Assembly: GCA_003215295.1 (NCBI GenBank)
Contig: QCKN01000001.1
Coordinates: forward strand, 124,001-188,000
From: Prochlorococcus sp. AG-409-P03
GTDB lineage: Bacteria; Cyanobacteriota; Cyanobacteriia; PCC-6307; Cyanobiaceae
DNA length: 64,000 nucleotides
Reading direction: 5' to 3'
Numbering within the stretch: the first letter of the stretch is position 1; each line of letters starts with the position of its first letter. This document shows, piece by piece, positions 40,701 through 48,795 of the stretch. The position numbers and the translations under genes were made by a program. Below the pieces are notes generated by a model. That model made no database searches, was not told where the DNA came from, and saw nothing but the letters and a program-made list of their open reading frames with translations.

Positions 40701-41324
40701 TTGCAGAGGCTGCAATTACGTATGGAATCATTGGAGCCTGTCAATATGCTTGCCTTAGAGGAACTAGCAGAACTTGAAAAGAGGCTATTTGATTTAGTAG
40801 AAAAACTTGGGGTTTTGAGTAATGAGCGCTCTGAACTTTTATTGCGGATTGAGACAGTTGCTACTCTTCGCCAAGAAGCCTTTATGGAAGCGTTTGAGGC
40901 CGTTGATAAACATTTTCGCGAAATATTTGCAAGTCTCTCTGATGGTGATGGTCACTTGCAATTGGATAACTCTGAAGATCCCTTAGATGGGGGTTTGACC
41001 TTAGTAGCTCATCCAAAGGGGAAAACGGTCAGAAGACTGGCTGCTATGTCTGGTGGTGAGAAGTCGTTAACTGCTTTGAGCTTCTTATTTGCATTACAAC
41101 GCTTTAGACCGTCGCCTTTTTATGCTTTAGATGAGGTCGATAGCTTTTTGGATGGAGTGAATGTGGAAAGGTTGTCTGCATTGATTGCACGACAAGCTGA
41201 TCAGGCACAGTTCTTGGTGGTCAGCCATCGTCGTCCCATGATTGGAGCTTCTAGTCGCACAATTGGCGTCACGCAAGCGCGCGGCTCTCATACACAGGTT
41301 GTGGGTTTACCTGATGCTGCTTGA
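37701..41324 (+). CDS. smc: Chromosome segregation protein SMC
   Basis: 1207 aa; FTVVTGPNGSGKSNILDGVLFCLG Walker A, coiled coils, hinge, C-terminal MSGGEKSLTALSFLFALQRFRPSPFYALDEVDSFLD. Confidence 0.97.
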   Translation: MVHINQVGLTHFKSFGGSMTIPLEEGFTVVTGPNGSGKSNILDGVLFCLGLATSRGMRADRLPDLVNSGVLRAGKSAETVVSVRFDLTDWEPDPAEDGLEPPEDGPWITANQKEWTVTRRLRVMPGGSYSSSYSADGETCNLQQLQTQLRRLRIDPEGSNVVMQGDVTRIVSMSNRDRRGLIDELAGVALFDNRIEQTRTKLNDVKERQERCQIVEQELLSSKQRLERDCAKAKKYQELRDQLQLGRKQELVLSYEVAQQDLIELKTKQKSLGEQSLRDADTLKELEKKLAQSVEQLKVLQENVKALGEDKLLAVQGELAGLETQTRELERQAGKHKQEGEKLQQERQALINRRQAIQADEKVHSQDQDHESNALEEAEQTCRDAEAAVEVSRRRLGEVAGRSGAWFEDQCERTQKRQTLQARLRPLQLEHQKLEERLLQVETRKKELQLEEEKDISENQKVHQKLQALDEEWIKLLDEVKSRKEQLDENIEAFDIQKRTRLRLEQEQARLEKDIARLESRKETLQESRGTGALRLLLEAGLEGIHGSVSQLGDVEDRYRLALEVAAGARLGHVVVDDDRIAARAIETLKRRRAGRLTFLPLNRINNTRALVGNALKRAIPNSNTELSQGLIGKAFDLVNYESIYSDVFAYVFGETLVFSDLNSARSQLAKTRAVTLDGDLLEKTGAMTGGSFSGRSLGLSFGRSNEGDELEPLRQRLLELGEALVSSRQEESRLSRSIDVSRDSHRQLEQRQAGLDAERTTSRRSNQPILERSKERSERLKGLDQTQQQYQENLQVISKQVSPLIQALEALEALEKKEQVIQLDGDSKSWRRLQEDLEKADKSLGLARLNRDGLQNQRHQRQLALERVRDQQSSLVIEETKLQDSVKALAEAHRVWREQQNNHQNRRKDLQDQQQDLQNRFGEERRARDAVESDVAKKRQQLQEDQWKLQRLRDDVKGLEEEIRSKSVRLQELEHSLPDPPPEITDDLRQEGLEALQAALQRLQLRMESLEPVNMLALEELAELEKRLFDLVEKLGVLSNERSELLLRIETVATLRQEAFMEAFEAVDKHFREIFASLSDGDGHLQLDNSEDPLDGGLTLVAHPKGKTVRRLAAMSGGEKSLTALSFLFALQRFRPSPFYALDEVDSFLDGVNVERLSALIARQADQAQFLVVSHRRPMIGASSRTIGVTQARGSHTQVVGLPDAA

Positions 41325-41387
41325 AATGTTTTTATGCAGTCCTTGCGGCAAAATGATTCGATTCATAACCAGTAGGAAGGTTCGCGT

Positions 41388-42428
41388 TTGATTAATACTC
41401 AATCCTCTAATGATCCAATTGAGACAGTCCCTAGCGACCGCTTGTGGTTGCGTTCGGAGTTGATGGGCACCCAGGTGATAACTCGTGACACAGGGCGGCG
41501 TCTAGGTGTGGTAGGAGAAGTAGTGGTCGATATTGACCGTAGGGAAGTTGTAGCTCTAGGACTACGAGATAATCCCTTAACTCGGTTTTTGCCCGGTTTG
41601 CCGCGCTGGATGCCTCTTGATCGGATACGTCAAGTTGGTGATGTGATACTCGTGGATTCCGTTGACTCTCTTAGTGAAGGGTTTACGCCAGAGCGATACA
41701 GTCGAGTAATTAATTGTCAGGTAATAACAGAGTCAGGAGAACAGTTAGGGAGGGTTCTTGGTTTTTCTTTTGATATTGAAACTGGTGATTTAACTACTCT
41801 TGTTACAGGTGCCCTTGGAGTTCCATTGTTAGGAGAAGGAGTTTTAAGTACTTGGGAAATTCCTGTTGATGAAATTGTCAGCAGTGGAGTAGATCGGATA
41901 ATTGTTTATGAGGGAGCCGAAGACAAGCTCAAGCAATTAAATAGTGGTTTTCTTGAAAAACTCGGGATAGGAGGTTCTAGCTGGGAAGAGCAGGAAAGGG
42001 AGCGCTATCGAGTAAACCTTGTTCCTGTTGAAAATCAACTTTCTTCAGGAGAGAATGAGGGTGACTCCCAAAGAGTATTAGAGGGTTCTTCTACTGAGAC
42101 TTTGCAGCAAGAAGAAGAGTTTGAATATGTAGAGGTAGATGATCGTCAAGGTTTGAATAAACAACGTCGTTATTTAGATGAGCCTTTTCAAGAGATTTCC
42201 TCTGAATATAATGACTACCAGGAGAAAGGATCTCCTTATAAAGATCAAATTTCTGCTGACTTAGATGAGGCAGAGCCTCTTCAGCCAAGACCAGCTTCTC
42301 GCAGGCCCATACAAGAATCTCAAGATCCTCTTGATGTTGAACCTCTGGAGTATTTAAATAGTTCCCAGAAGAAAATAGAAGATACTTTCCCCCCAAGTGA
42401 TGGGAATGAATTAGAAGATCCTTGGTAG
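41388..42428 (+). CDS. PRC-barrel domain protein with acidic disordered C-terminus
   Basis: Two PRC-barrel-like repeats (LMGTQVITRDTGRRLGVVGEVVVDIDRREVVALGL; CQVITESGEQLGRVLGFSFDIETGDLTTLV). Confidence 0.83.
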   Translation: MINTQSSNDPIETVPSDRLWLRSELMGTQVITRDTGRRLGVVGEVVVDIDRREVVALGLRDNPLTRFLPGLPRWMPLDRIRQVGDVILVDSVDSLSEGFTPERYSRVINCQVITESGEQLGRVLGFSFDIETGDLTTLVTGALGVPLLGEGVLSTWEIPVDEIVSSGVDRIIVYEGAEDKLKQLNSGFLEKLGIGGSSWEEQERERYRVNLVPVENQLSSGENEGDSQRVLEGSSTETLQQEEEFEYVEVDDRQGLNKQRRYLDEPFQEISSEYNDYQEKGSPYKDQISADLDEAEPLQPRPASRRPIQESQDPLDVEPLEYLNSSQKKIEDTFPPSDGNELEDPW

Positions 42429-42439
42429 ATTAATATTGA

Positions 42440-42874
42440 CTAGATAGTTGATTGTTCAATAAACTGTAAGGACGCACTATTTACGCAATATCTTTTACCA
42501 GTTGGTAGCGGGCCATCATTAAACAAATGGCCCAGATGGGCATGACATTTTGCGCAATTAATTTCAGTGCGAAGCATGCCGTGACTCTTATCACTCTTAG
42601 TTATGATTGCGTTTGAGCTGATTGTTTCCCAGAAACTTGGCCAGCCTGTACCTGAATTGAATTTATTCTTGGAGCTAAATAGTTCTGCTCCGCAGCAAAT
42701 ACATTTGTATTGACCTATCTGCTTGTTATTCCAATAAGAACCTGTAAAGGCTCTTTCTGTCCCAGAGAGTCTTGTGATTTCATATTGTTCTTGTGTTAAT
42801 CTTTTTCGCCATTCTTGATTGGTAATTCCCATCCAATCTTGTTCTGCTGAATCATTTTGATTTAGGTTATTCAT
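42440..42874 (-). CDS. msrB: Peptide-methionine (R)-S-oxide reductase
   Basis: ERAFTGSYWNNKQIGQYKCICCGAELFSSKNKFNSGTGWPSFW...CAKCHAHLGHLFNDGP...RYCVNSASL. Confidence 0.95.
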   Translation of the reverse strand: MNNLNQNDSAEQDWMGITNQEWRKRLTQEQYEITRLSGTERAFTGSYWNNKQIGQYKCICCGAELFSSKNKFNSGTGWPSFWETISSNAIITKSDKSHGMLRTEINCAKCHAHLGHLFNDGPLPTGKRYCVNSASLQFIEQSTI

Positions 42875-42924
42875 GAATTTAATGTTTAGATGCTTCCTTT
42901 TGCATATTACGTTTTAGACAGCTA

Positions 42925-44229
42925 TTAGTTGCTCTCAGTTATGGTTTTTGGTAGTAGCTTGAATATTTCCTCAGCCATTTTTCTGGTTGCCCCAGGTTGT
43001 CCTCTCAAGCTTCTGAGGTCGTTTGTTTGCCCCTGGAGTCGCTCAGGAGCTTTTAACCATTGTGAAGCTTCATTGGCAATTTCTTCAGGAGTGATTCTCC
43101 CGACTTTTTCGGGAACGACTAAACGCCCTGCAGATATATTTGGCCATGAAAGAAAACCATGATTTCGGAGTCGCCAGGCGCTAAGTAAAAGACCCAGGCA
43201 GTGTCTCAACCCTGGCAGCCTTGCGATGATTCCTAGTAATCCATCCCAAGCTTGCATGACTGAGATGTGTTGGGTTGGAACAATGACAATCATGGGTACC
43301 CCTAATGCTCCAAGTTCGGCTGTATTCGCACCTACTGTTGTTAACGCAAGATCGCATTGGCTAAGTAACCCATGAGCTGGGGTGGTTTCTTGTAAATGTA
43401 TTTTGGTTCCGGAAATCGTTATTAGTGTTTGGAATGGTAGGTCTTGTGTAGCTTGGCGCACCAGTTTGATTCCGGATTTGTATTTTCCGGCAATAGGATT
43501 TTTTGTGCTGATGAAATCTTTAATAGCTTGAATACTGGTCGTTGGTGCAACAGGAAGTAAGAATTGGCAGTTTGGATTTAGTTCTTTCAAGTGATCCGCT
43601 GTTTCGATCATGAAGGGCACCCCAACGCTGAGCTTTGCGCTTTTAGAGCCTGGCATCAGTGCAACCCAGGTTCCTGTTGGTAAGGGCTCTTCTTTCTTGG
43701 CCAGGTTATTTAGATCTGCCATTAGATCACCTACCACAGTGCAGCGATTTCTATATTTACGCGGTATTTTTTTAAGTACTTTGGATGACATTGCAGCAAT
43801 GCGATCATTCCAAAAAGGCCAGCGAGCCACCCATTCGGCATAGGTGATATGCCTATAGCCAAGCCTTGCTGATAGCAGAACTGTCCAGAATTGATCGCCA
43901 CCAAGAAAAACCACTAGGCCTTGGGAAGGCCAGTAGCCATATTTTTTGGGATTGATCAAGCAATTCCAAAAATGCTTCGCAGGGGTGATTTGTTCAAATT
44001 GCCCCCAGCTTTTGGCTGCATGCTCTTCTTGCCCGGTTGCATTTGGACATGGGGTTAATACCAGTCTGAGGCTGACTGCTGCATTCAACCCTCGTGGTTG
44101 CATGAGGACTTTTGAATGCAGTTTTTCTGCGAGAGGCTTTACCCAAGTTGAGAGTTCTCCAGGTCCATTTGAAACAAATACAACTGCTACTGAAGGATTT
44201 TGCTTGGCTCTTAGAGGTGGTGAAGTCAA
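42925..44229 (-). CDS. Lipid-A-disaccharide synthase-related glycosyltransferase-like protein
   Basis: 434 aa; VVFVSNGPGELSTWVKPLAEKL...VALMPGSKSAKLSVGVPFMIETADHLKELNP...LTTVGANTAELGALGVPMIVIVPTQ. Confidence 0.72.
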   Translation of the reverse strand: MTSPPLRAKQNPSVAVVFVSNGPGELSTWVKPLAEKLHSKVLMQPRGLNAAVSLRLVLTPCPNATGQEEHAAKSWGQFEQITPAKHFWNCLINPKKYGYWPSQGLVVFLGGDQFWTVLLSARLGYRHITYAEWVARWPFWNDRIAAMSSKVLKKIPRKYRNRCTVVGDLMADLNNLAKKEEPLPTGTWVALMPGSKSAKLSVGVPFMIETADHLKELNPNCQFLLPVAPTTSIQAIKDFISTKNPIAGKYKSGIKLVRQATQDLPFQTLITISGTKIHLQETTPAHGLLSQCDLALTTVGANTAELGALGVPMIVIVPTQHISVMQAWDGLLGIIARLPGLRHCLGLLLSAWRLRNHGFLSWPNISAGRLVVPEKVGRITPEEIANEASQWLKAPERLQGQTNDLRSLRGQPGATRKMAEEIFKLLPKTITESN

Positions 44230-44245
44230 GTTTTAAGAAAAGAAT

Positions 44246-44326
44246 GCGGATGGCGAGACTTGAACTCGCAAGGCCGAAGCCACACGCCCCTCAAACGTGC
44301 GTGTCTACCAATTCCACCACATCCGC
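44246..44326 (-). tRNA. tRNA-Leu (GAG anticodon)
   Basis: Minus strand GCGGATGTGGTGGAATTGGTAGACACGCACGTTTGAGGGGCGTGTGGCTTCGGCCTTGCGAGTTCAAGTCTCGCCATCCGC; 7-bp acceptor stem, T-arm GCGAG-TTCAAGT-CTCGC, anticodon loop TTGAGGG. Confidence 0.95.
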
Positions 44327-44448
44327 GCAGTAAACAAAGTCTCTTGGACTTAGTCGAGAGAGATCATAACGGTCAATCTTCCATTAATTAAGAACCAGTT
44401 TGGGGTAGAAGCACTGATACGATCCGCCCTAGGCTCTAGAAATCTTGC

Positions 44449-45795
44449 ATGCCTATAGGCAAAGTCCTAATAGCAAATCGGGGTGAGATTGCCCTCCGTA
44501 TTCTCCGCAGCTGCAGGGAATTGGGCATTGCCACTGTCGCGGTTTATAGCACTGTTGATCGCAATGCTTTGCATGTCCAGCTTGCAGATGAAGCAGTTTG
44601 TGTAGGTGATGCACCCAGCAATAAAAGCTATTTGAATGTCCCCAATATTCTTGCTGCAGCAACTTCTAGAGGAGTCGATGCTATTCACCCGGGCTATGGA
44701 TTTCTTGCAGAAAATGATCGCTTTGCAGAAATTTGTAGAGACCACGGCATTGTTTTTGTTGGCCCATCTCCTCATGCAATTCGTTCAATGGGAGATAAAT
44801 CCACGGCAAAGTCCACAATGCAGAAGGTAGGGGTACCTACTGTCCCTGGCAGTGCGGGACTTTTGGAGAGCGTTGACAAGGCTCGCGAATTAGCTAGTGA
44901 AATGGGTTATCCGGTCATGATTAAGGCGACGGCAGGAGGCGGTGGAAGAGGCATGCGATTAGTCCCTAGCTCAGATCAACTGGAGAATCTTTTTAAGGCG
45001 GCTCAAGGGGAAGCTGAAGCTGCATTTGGTAATGCTGGGCTCTATATGGAGAAATTTATCGATCGTCCACGGCATGTAGAAGTTCAGATTTTGGCGGATC
45101 AATTTGGGAATGTTGTGCATCTGGGAGAGAGAGACTGCTCCATCCAAAGACGACATCAAAAGTTATTAGAAGAATCTCCAAGTCCTGCCTTGGATCCTGC
45201 GTTAAGGCTACGAATGGGTGAGGCTGCAGTGGCTGCAGCTAAGAGCATTAATTATGAAGGTGCTGGAACTGTTGAGTTTCTTTTGGATCGTCAAGGCGAT
45301 TTCTATTTCATGGAAATGAATACTCGTATTCAAGTTGAGCACCCTGTAACAGAAATGGTTACTGGTATTGATTTGATTGCTCAACAATTACTCATAGCTG
45401 GAGGTCAACCTATAACTCTCAGGCAGGAGGAAATCCAGTTGCAAGGTCATGCAATTGAATGTCGTATTAATGCAGAGGACTCCACGCATAATTTTCGTCC
45501 TTCACCTGGAAGGATTACCGGATGGCTGCCTCCAGGAGGACCAGGGGTCAGAGTAGATAGTCACGTTTACACGGGATATGACATTCCACCTTTTTATGAC
45601 TCTTTAATTGGCAAAGTGATTGTTTGGGGTAAAACCCGTGAAGCAGCCTTAACAAGAATGAAGCGTGCTCTGAATGAGTGTGCTGTGACAGGAATACCAA
45701 CCACTATTGATTTTCATTTGTATTTGCTTGATAGAGAGGAATTTCTGCAAGGCGATGTTCATACGAAATTCGTAGAGCAAGAGATGCTTGGGTAA
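44449..45795 (+). CDS. accC: Acetyl-CoA carboxylase biotin carboxylase subunit
   Basis: [24 protein letters not shown]...[15 protein letters not shown]...[25 protein letters not shown]. Confidence 0.97.
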   Translation: MPIGKVLIANRGEIALRILRSCRELGIATVAVYSTVDRNALHVQLADEAVCVGDAPSNKSYLNVPNILAAATSRGVDAIHPGYGFLAENDRFAEICRDHGIVFVGPSPHAIRSMGDKSTAKSTMQKVGVPTVPGSAGLLESVDKARELASEMGYPVMIKATAGGGGRGMRLVPSSDQLENLFKAAQGEAEAAFGNAGLYMEKFIDRPRHVEVQILADQFGNVVHLGERDCSIQRRHQKLLEESPSPALDPALRLRMGEAAVAAAKSINYEGAGTVEFLLDRQGDFYFMEMNTRIQVEHPVTEMVTGIDLIAQQLLIAGGQPITLRQEEIQLQGHAIECRINAEDSTHNFRPSPGRITGWLPPGGPGVRVDSHVYTGYDIPPFYDSLIGKVIVWGKTREAALTRMKRALNECAVTGIPTTIDFHLYLLDREEFLQGDVHTKFVEQEMLG

Positions 45796-45820
45796 GGGCT
45801 CTTTTCTGTTGAATTTGTTT

Positions 45821-46183
45821 TTAAGACAGGACTTGCGTTTTAGACAAGATTTGCGACAGTACTCCTTGCTGACCAACTATTAATTCTCTAAGTAGGCTTA
45901 TTAAGCCCACCCAGATCACTGGAGTTACATCTACCCCTCCTATTGGAGGAACCAAACGTCTTGTAATTACTAAAAATGGTTCGGTGGGAACGACCACCCA
46001 AGGCCAAAGCCCCGTGCTCAAATTGATGTTTGGGTACCAACTCAGAACAATCCTCATCAAGAAGAAAAGCGTTAAGACAGCAAGCAATAATCCGAGGCAC
46101 AAATGGATATTCGGAAGGATTTTGACGAAAAAAGGCATCACAAAGCTCAAAGCATCAAGACTTGCATCGTAGAAAGTCACCAT
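45821..46183 (-). CDS. YggT family protein (Ycf19-like)
   Basis: 120 aa; VLSWYPNINLSTGLWPWVVVPTEPFLVITRRLVPPIGGVDVTPVIW. Confidence 0.87.
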   Translation of the reverse strand: MVTFYDASLDALSFVMPFFVKILPNIHLCLGLLLAVLTLFFLMRIVLSWYPNINLSTGLWPWVVVPTEPFLVITRRLVPPIGGVDVTPVIWVGLISLLRELIVGQQGVLSQILSKTQVLS

Positions 46184-46227
46184 TAGTACTTAATATTGCT
46201 ATGGTTTTGCCCTTGTAAGCGGCTCTA

Positions 46228-46404
46228 ATGGCATTTTCTTCGTTAAGTCTCCTCTTTGGTGCAGGTGTTTCTAGGGAAGTCGCGAGACTTTCTGCAGAAG
46301 CGACAGTTGGTAGCTTTATTCAAGCTGCACTCATCATTGTTGTTCCTGCGGCAGCAGTGTTGCTTTGGGTTAGCCAGAAAGATGCTCTAGAACGCGGGCG
46401 CTAG
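46228..46404 (+). CDS. psbX: Photosystem II protein PsbX (type 2)
   Basis: Own translation: MAFSSLSLLFGAGVSREVARLSAEATVGSFIQAALIIVVPAAAVLLWVSQKDALERGR*. Below the ORF-track cutoff. Confidence 0.85.
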   Translation: MAFSSLSLLFGAGVSREVARLSAEATVGSFIQAALIIVVPAAAVLLWVSQKDALERGR

Positions 46405-46438
46405 TCAACCCTAGAGTTCGATCTAGAATTAACTTAAT

Positions 46439-46464
46439 GAGAGGTTGTTTTTAACCAACCTCTC
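46439..46464 (+). terminator. Candidate hairpin between psbX and ycf66
   Basis: GAGAGGTTG-TTTTTAAC-CAACCTCTC, perfect 9-bp arms; no clear U-tract follows. Confidence 0.5.
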
Positions 46465-46490
46465 TTAAAGATCTTCTTGAGGGCTCAACT

Positions 46491-47468
46491 TTGGTCAATG
46501 CCAGTCTTAATTGGGCCAGCATTGTGGGCATTGTCCTTGCTGTTGGCGGGGCAGGACTCTATTTCTTGCGGTCATTCAAACCAGCTTTAGCTAGGGATTA
46601 CGATGTTTTTTTTGCCGCAATAGGCCTGTTGTGCGGTGGAATACTTTTCTTTCAGGGTTGGCGTTTAGACCCTATTCTTCAATTTGGTCAGTTTTTACTT
46701 GCTGGCACAACAGTTTTCTTTGCTTATGAAAGTGTCCGCTTGAGAGGAGTAGCTACTGATCAAGCCCGTCGCTCTTCTTATTTTGATGAAGAAACGCAGC
46801 CATCTCGTATGTCCCCTAATGGGGGCAGTGGAGGATGGGATGAATCATACGATCGCTTTGATGAAAGGCCTTCTTTCAATAGAAGGTTTTCTGGTGGAGA
46901 TGATATGAGCCCTGAGCGGACTCAAGAGGATTTCTATCGTCCAAGGCGTTCCTCCAGAGCTGCCATTCCAGAAGAGGCAGCTAGCAGGAGAACTCGAGCT
47001 TTTAGATCTCCAGACGGGTCTTTGGGTAACGACTCAGAACAAGCAAGACGAATGGCCAGATTTGGGCGCACACAAGATGATGAAATTAATGACCGGACTA
47101 ATTTTGGAGCCCGCAGGAATTTCCGTGAGGATCAACGACGCGGAAGCCGTCCTTCAGCTAATGAGCAAACCACTTTTAAAAGATCTAGTGTTGTCGACCA
47201 AAAAGATTCGAGAACATCAACAAGAGCAAGAGATGGCTCTACTAGATCGTCTAGGGGTAGGTCTGGCGTTCCTCAGGGAGCACCAATTCGCTCTAATGCA
47301 GAAGATGCAGCCTTTTCACCATCAAAACCTGGAGCTTCAAGAGGTAAAGGTAGTAGCCCTAGATCTTCTGGGGATGTAACACCTTCTGTCTCCTCGGAGC
47401 GATCCTCTAGCCGTTCTTCCTCTCGCAGTGCAAGATCAAGGGATAATAGTTCCCGTTTTGACAACTGA
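46491..47468 (+). CDS. ycf66: Ycf66 family protein with Ser/Arg-rich C-terminal tail (TTG start)
   Basis: VNASLNWASIVGIVLAVGGAGLYFLRSFKPALARDYDVFFAAIGLLCGGILFFQGWRLDPILQFGQFLLAGTTVFFAYESVRLRG. Confidence 0.88.
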   Translation: MVNASLNWASIVGIVLAVGGAGLYFLRSFKPALARDYDVFFAAIGLLCGGILFFQGWRLDPILQFGQFLLAGTTVFFAYESVRLRGVATDQARRSSYFDEETQPSRMSPNGGSGGWDESYDRFDERPSFNRRFSGGDDMSPERTQEDFYRPRRSSRAAIPEEAASRRTRAFRSPDGSLGNDSEQARRMARFGRTQDDEINDRTNFGARRNFREDQRRGSRPSANEQTTFKRSSVVDQKDSRTSTRARDGSTRSSRGRSGVPQGAPIRSNAEDAAFSPSKPGASRGKGSSPRSSGDVTPSVSSERSSSRSSSRSARSRDNSSRFDN

Positions 47469-47500
47469 ACTTTGTCATTAAAAATCTTCAGCGAATTGCC

Positions 47501-48007
47501 TTGCTTACTGCTTGCATCAGTCTGTGTAGTTGCACGAGCCTAGGAAACAGAGTGCAAAGCAATGGCTTTATAAGCAGTCAGGAAGATCCAGCTTTGAGTG
47601 GAGATGGGCGAAAGCTTGCTTTGATAGTTGATAGAAATGGTAGAGCTACTGTTCAATTGACTGATCTTCGGAGCGGGAGAGTTCTGCCTTTAAGGTTTTT
47701 GTCTCGTCATCAGCCTCATACTTCACCTTCTTTGAGCTGGAATGGACGCTATTTGGCTGTAATTACTCAAAGAGGTAATCGGAGGCAAGTAGTAATTGAG
47801 GATCTTCTATCTTCGCGTTTCCATCAATTCCCCACTCTTCACCATCGCGTTCCTATTCGAGTGAGCTTGGCTCCTGATGCAGGATCGCTAGCCTTACAGT
47901 TTGCTGAAAATGGGCAATGGAGAGTTGAACTTATTGATTTGACTGGGAAATTGGAATTGGATCAACCGGCTGGAGCTTTGAGGAGAACTTCGGATATTAG
48001 AGAATGA
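47501..48007 (+). CDS. TolB-like/beta-propeller-type lipoprotein
   Basis: 168 aa; PALSGDGRKLALIVDRNGRATVQLTDLRSGRVL...SWNGRYLAVITQRGNRRQVVIEDL; Cys-containing signal peptide (CISLCSCTSLG). Confidence 0.72.
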   Translation: MLTACISLCSCTSLGNRVQSNGFISSQEDPALSGDGRKLALIVDRNGRATVQLTDLRSGRVLPLRFLSRHQPHTSPSLSWNGRYLAVITQRGNRRQVVIEDLLSSRFHQFPTLHHRVPIRVSLAPDAGSLALQFAENGQWRVELIDLTGKLELDQPAGALRRTSDIRE

Positions 48008-48522
48008 TCATGATTACGAGATATCTAACACAGCCTGCTTTTTTAAGATTTTTCTCTTTCTTCAGTTGTATAGGTTTAGCGAGTTGTATGGGTGGTTCTA
48101 TTCGGCCTATGCCAGAGTTGAGTGGTTTAATTTCGCAACCAACTCGCAGTTATAGAGAGCCAGCTCTTGGAAACAAATGGCTTGCTACTTTAGTCAATCA
48201 TCAGGGCAAAGAAAAGATCCAGTTAGTTGATCTCAGAGGCAAAAGAATAGTGGGATTACCGGGCCTTAATCGTTCGGACTCACAACCCATTAGTGTGAGT
48301 GTGAGTGCGGACGGACAGCGATTGGCGTTTGTCCGTCAGAGAGCTGATCAAACAGAATTGTTGCTTTATCGGCGAGAGCTTGGAACTCTTCAAAGACTGG
48401 AAGTCAGTCCTAAGGGAGTACCTAGACGGGTGAGTTTGGATGGTGCAGGGAGAATATTGGCAGTTCAGGTCAGTAGGAATGGCGGGTGGGATGTGGATGT
48501 GATTCGGTTATCAGCTTTTTAA
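48004..48522 (+). CDS. TolB-like/beta-propeller-type lipoprotein, paralogue of the preceding gene
   Basis: 172 aa; SVSADGQRLAFVRQRADQTELLLYRRE...VSLDGAGRILAVQVSRNGGWDVDVIRL; signal peptide with CIGLASCMGG. Confidence 0.72.
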   Translation: MIMITRYLTQPAFLRFFSFFSCIGLASCMGGSIRPMPELSGLISQPTRSYREPALGNKWLATLVNHQGKEKIQLVDLRGKRIVGLPGLNRSDSQPISVSVSADGQRLAFVRQRADQTELLLYRRELGTLQRLEVSPKGVPRRVSLDGAGRILAVQVSRNGGWDVDVIRLSAF

Positions 48523-48537
48523 AGGAGTTTGTTGTGA

Positions 48538-48786
48538 TTAATTGATTAGTCCTGCCCAGTGGAGAAATGAATTATTGCTGAAAGCTTCTATAAGTAAAAT
48601 TGCTACAAAACCAATCATTGCAAAACGTCCATTTGCTCTTTCTGCATATGAACTCCAACCAAAGGCTGGTTCGTCAGAGGTAGTAGCACTGTGCTTTGGA
48701 GAGTCCCTTACAGCAGCTTCAGCTTGCTGTGGCTCATCAGCAATGGTTTTGCTTTGTTCTGGAATCTCAGGTTTTGATGAGGTCAT
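48538..48786 (-). CDS. High light-inducible protein (HLIP)
   Basis: FGWSSYAERANGRFAMIGFVAILLIEAFSNNSFLHWAGLIN carries the ExxNGRxAMxGF chlorophyll-binding motif. Confidence 0.93.
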   Translation of the reverse strand: MTSSKPEIPEQSKTIADEPQQAEAAVRDSPKHSATTSDEPAFGWSSYAERANGRFAMIGFVAILLIEAFSNNSFLHWAGLIN

Positions 48787-48795
48787 CGCTTCACC

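Noticed and set aside
38154-40744. Antisense ORFs within smc
   Set aside because: Reverse-frame ORFs in a long coiled-coil gene; no domain signal.
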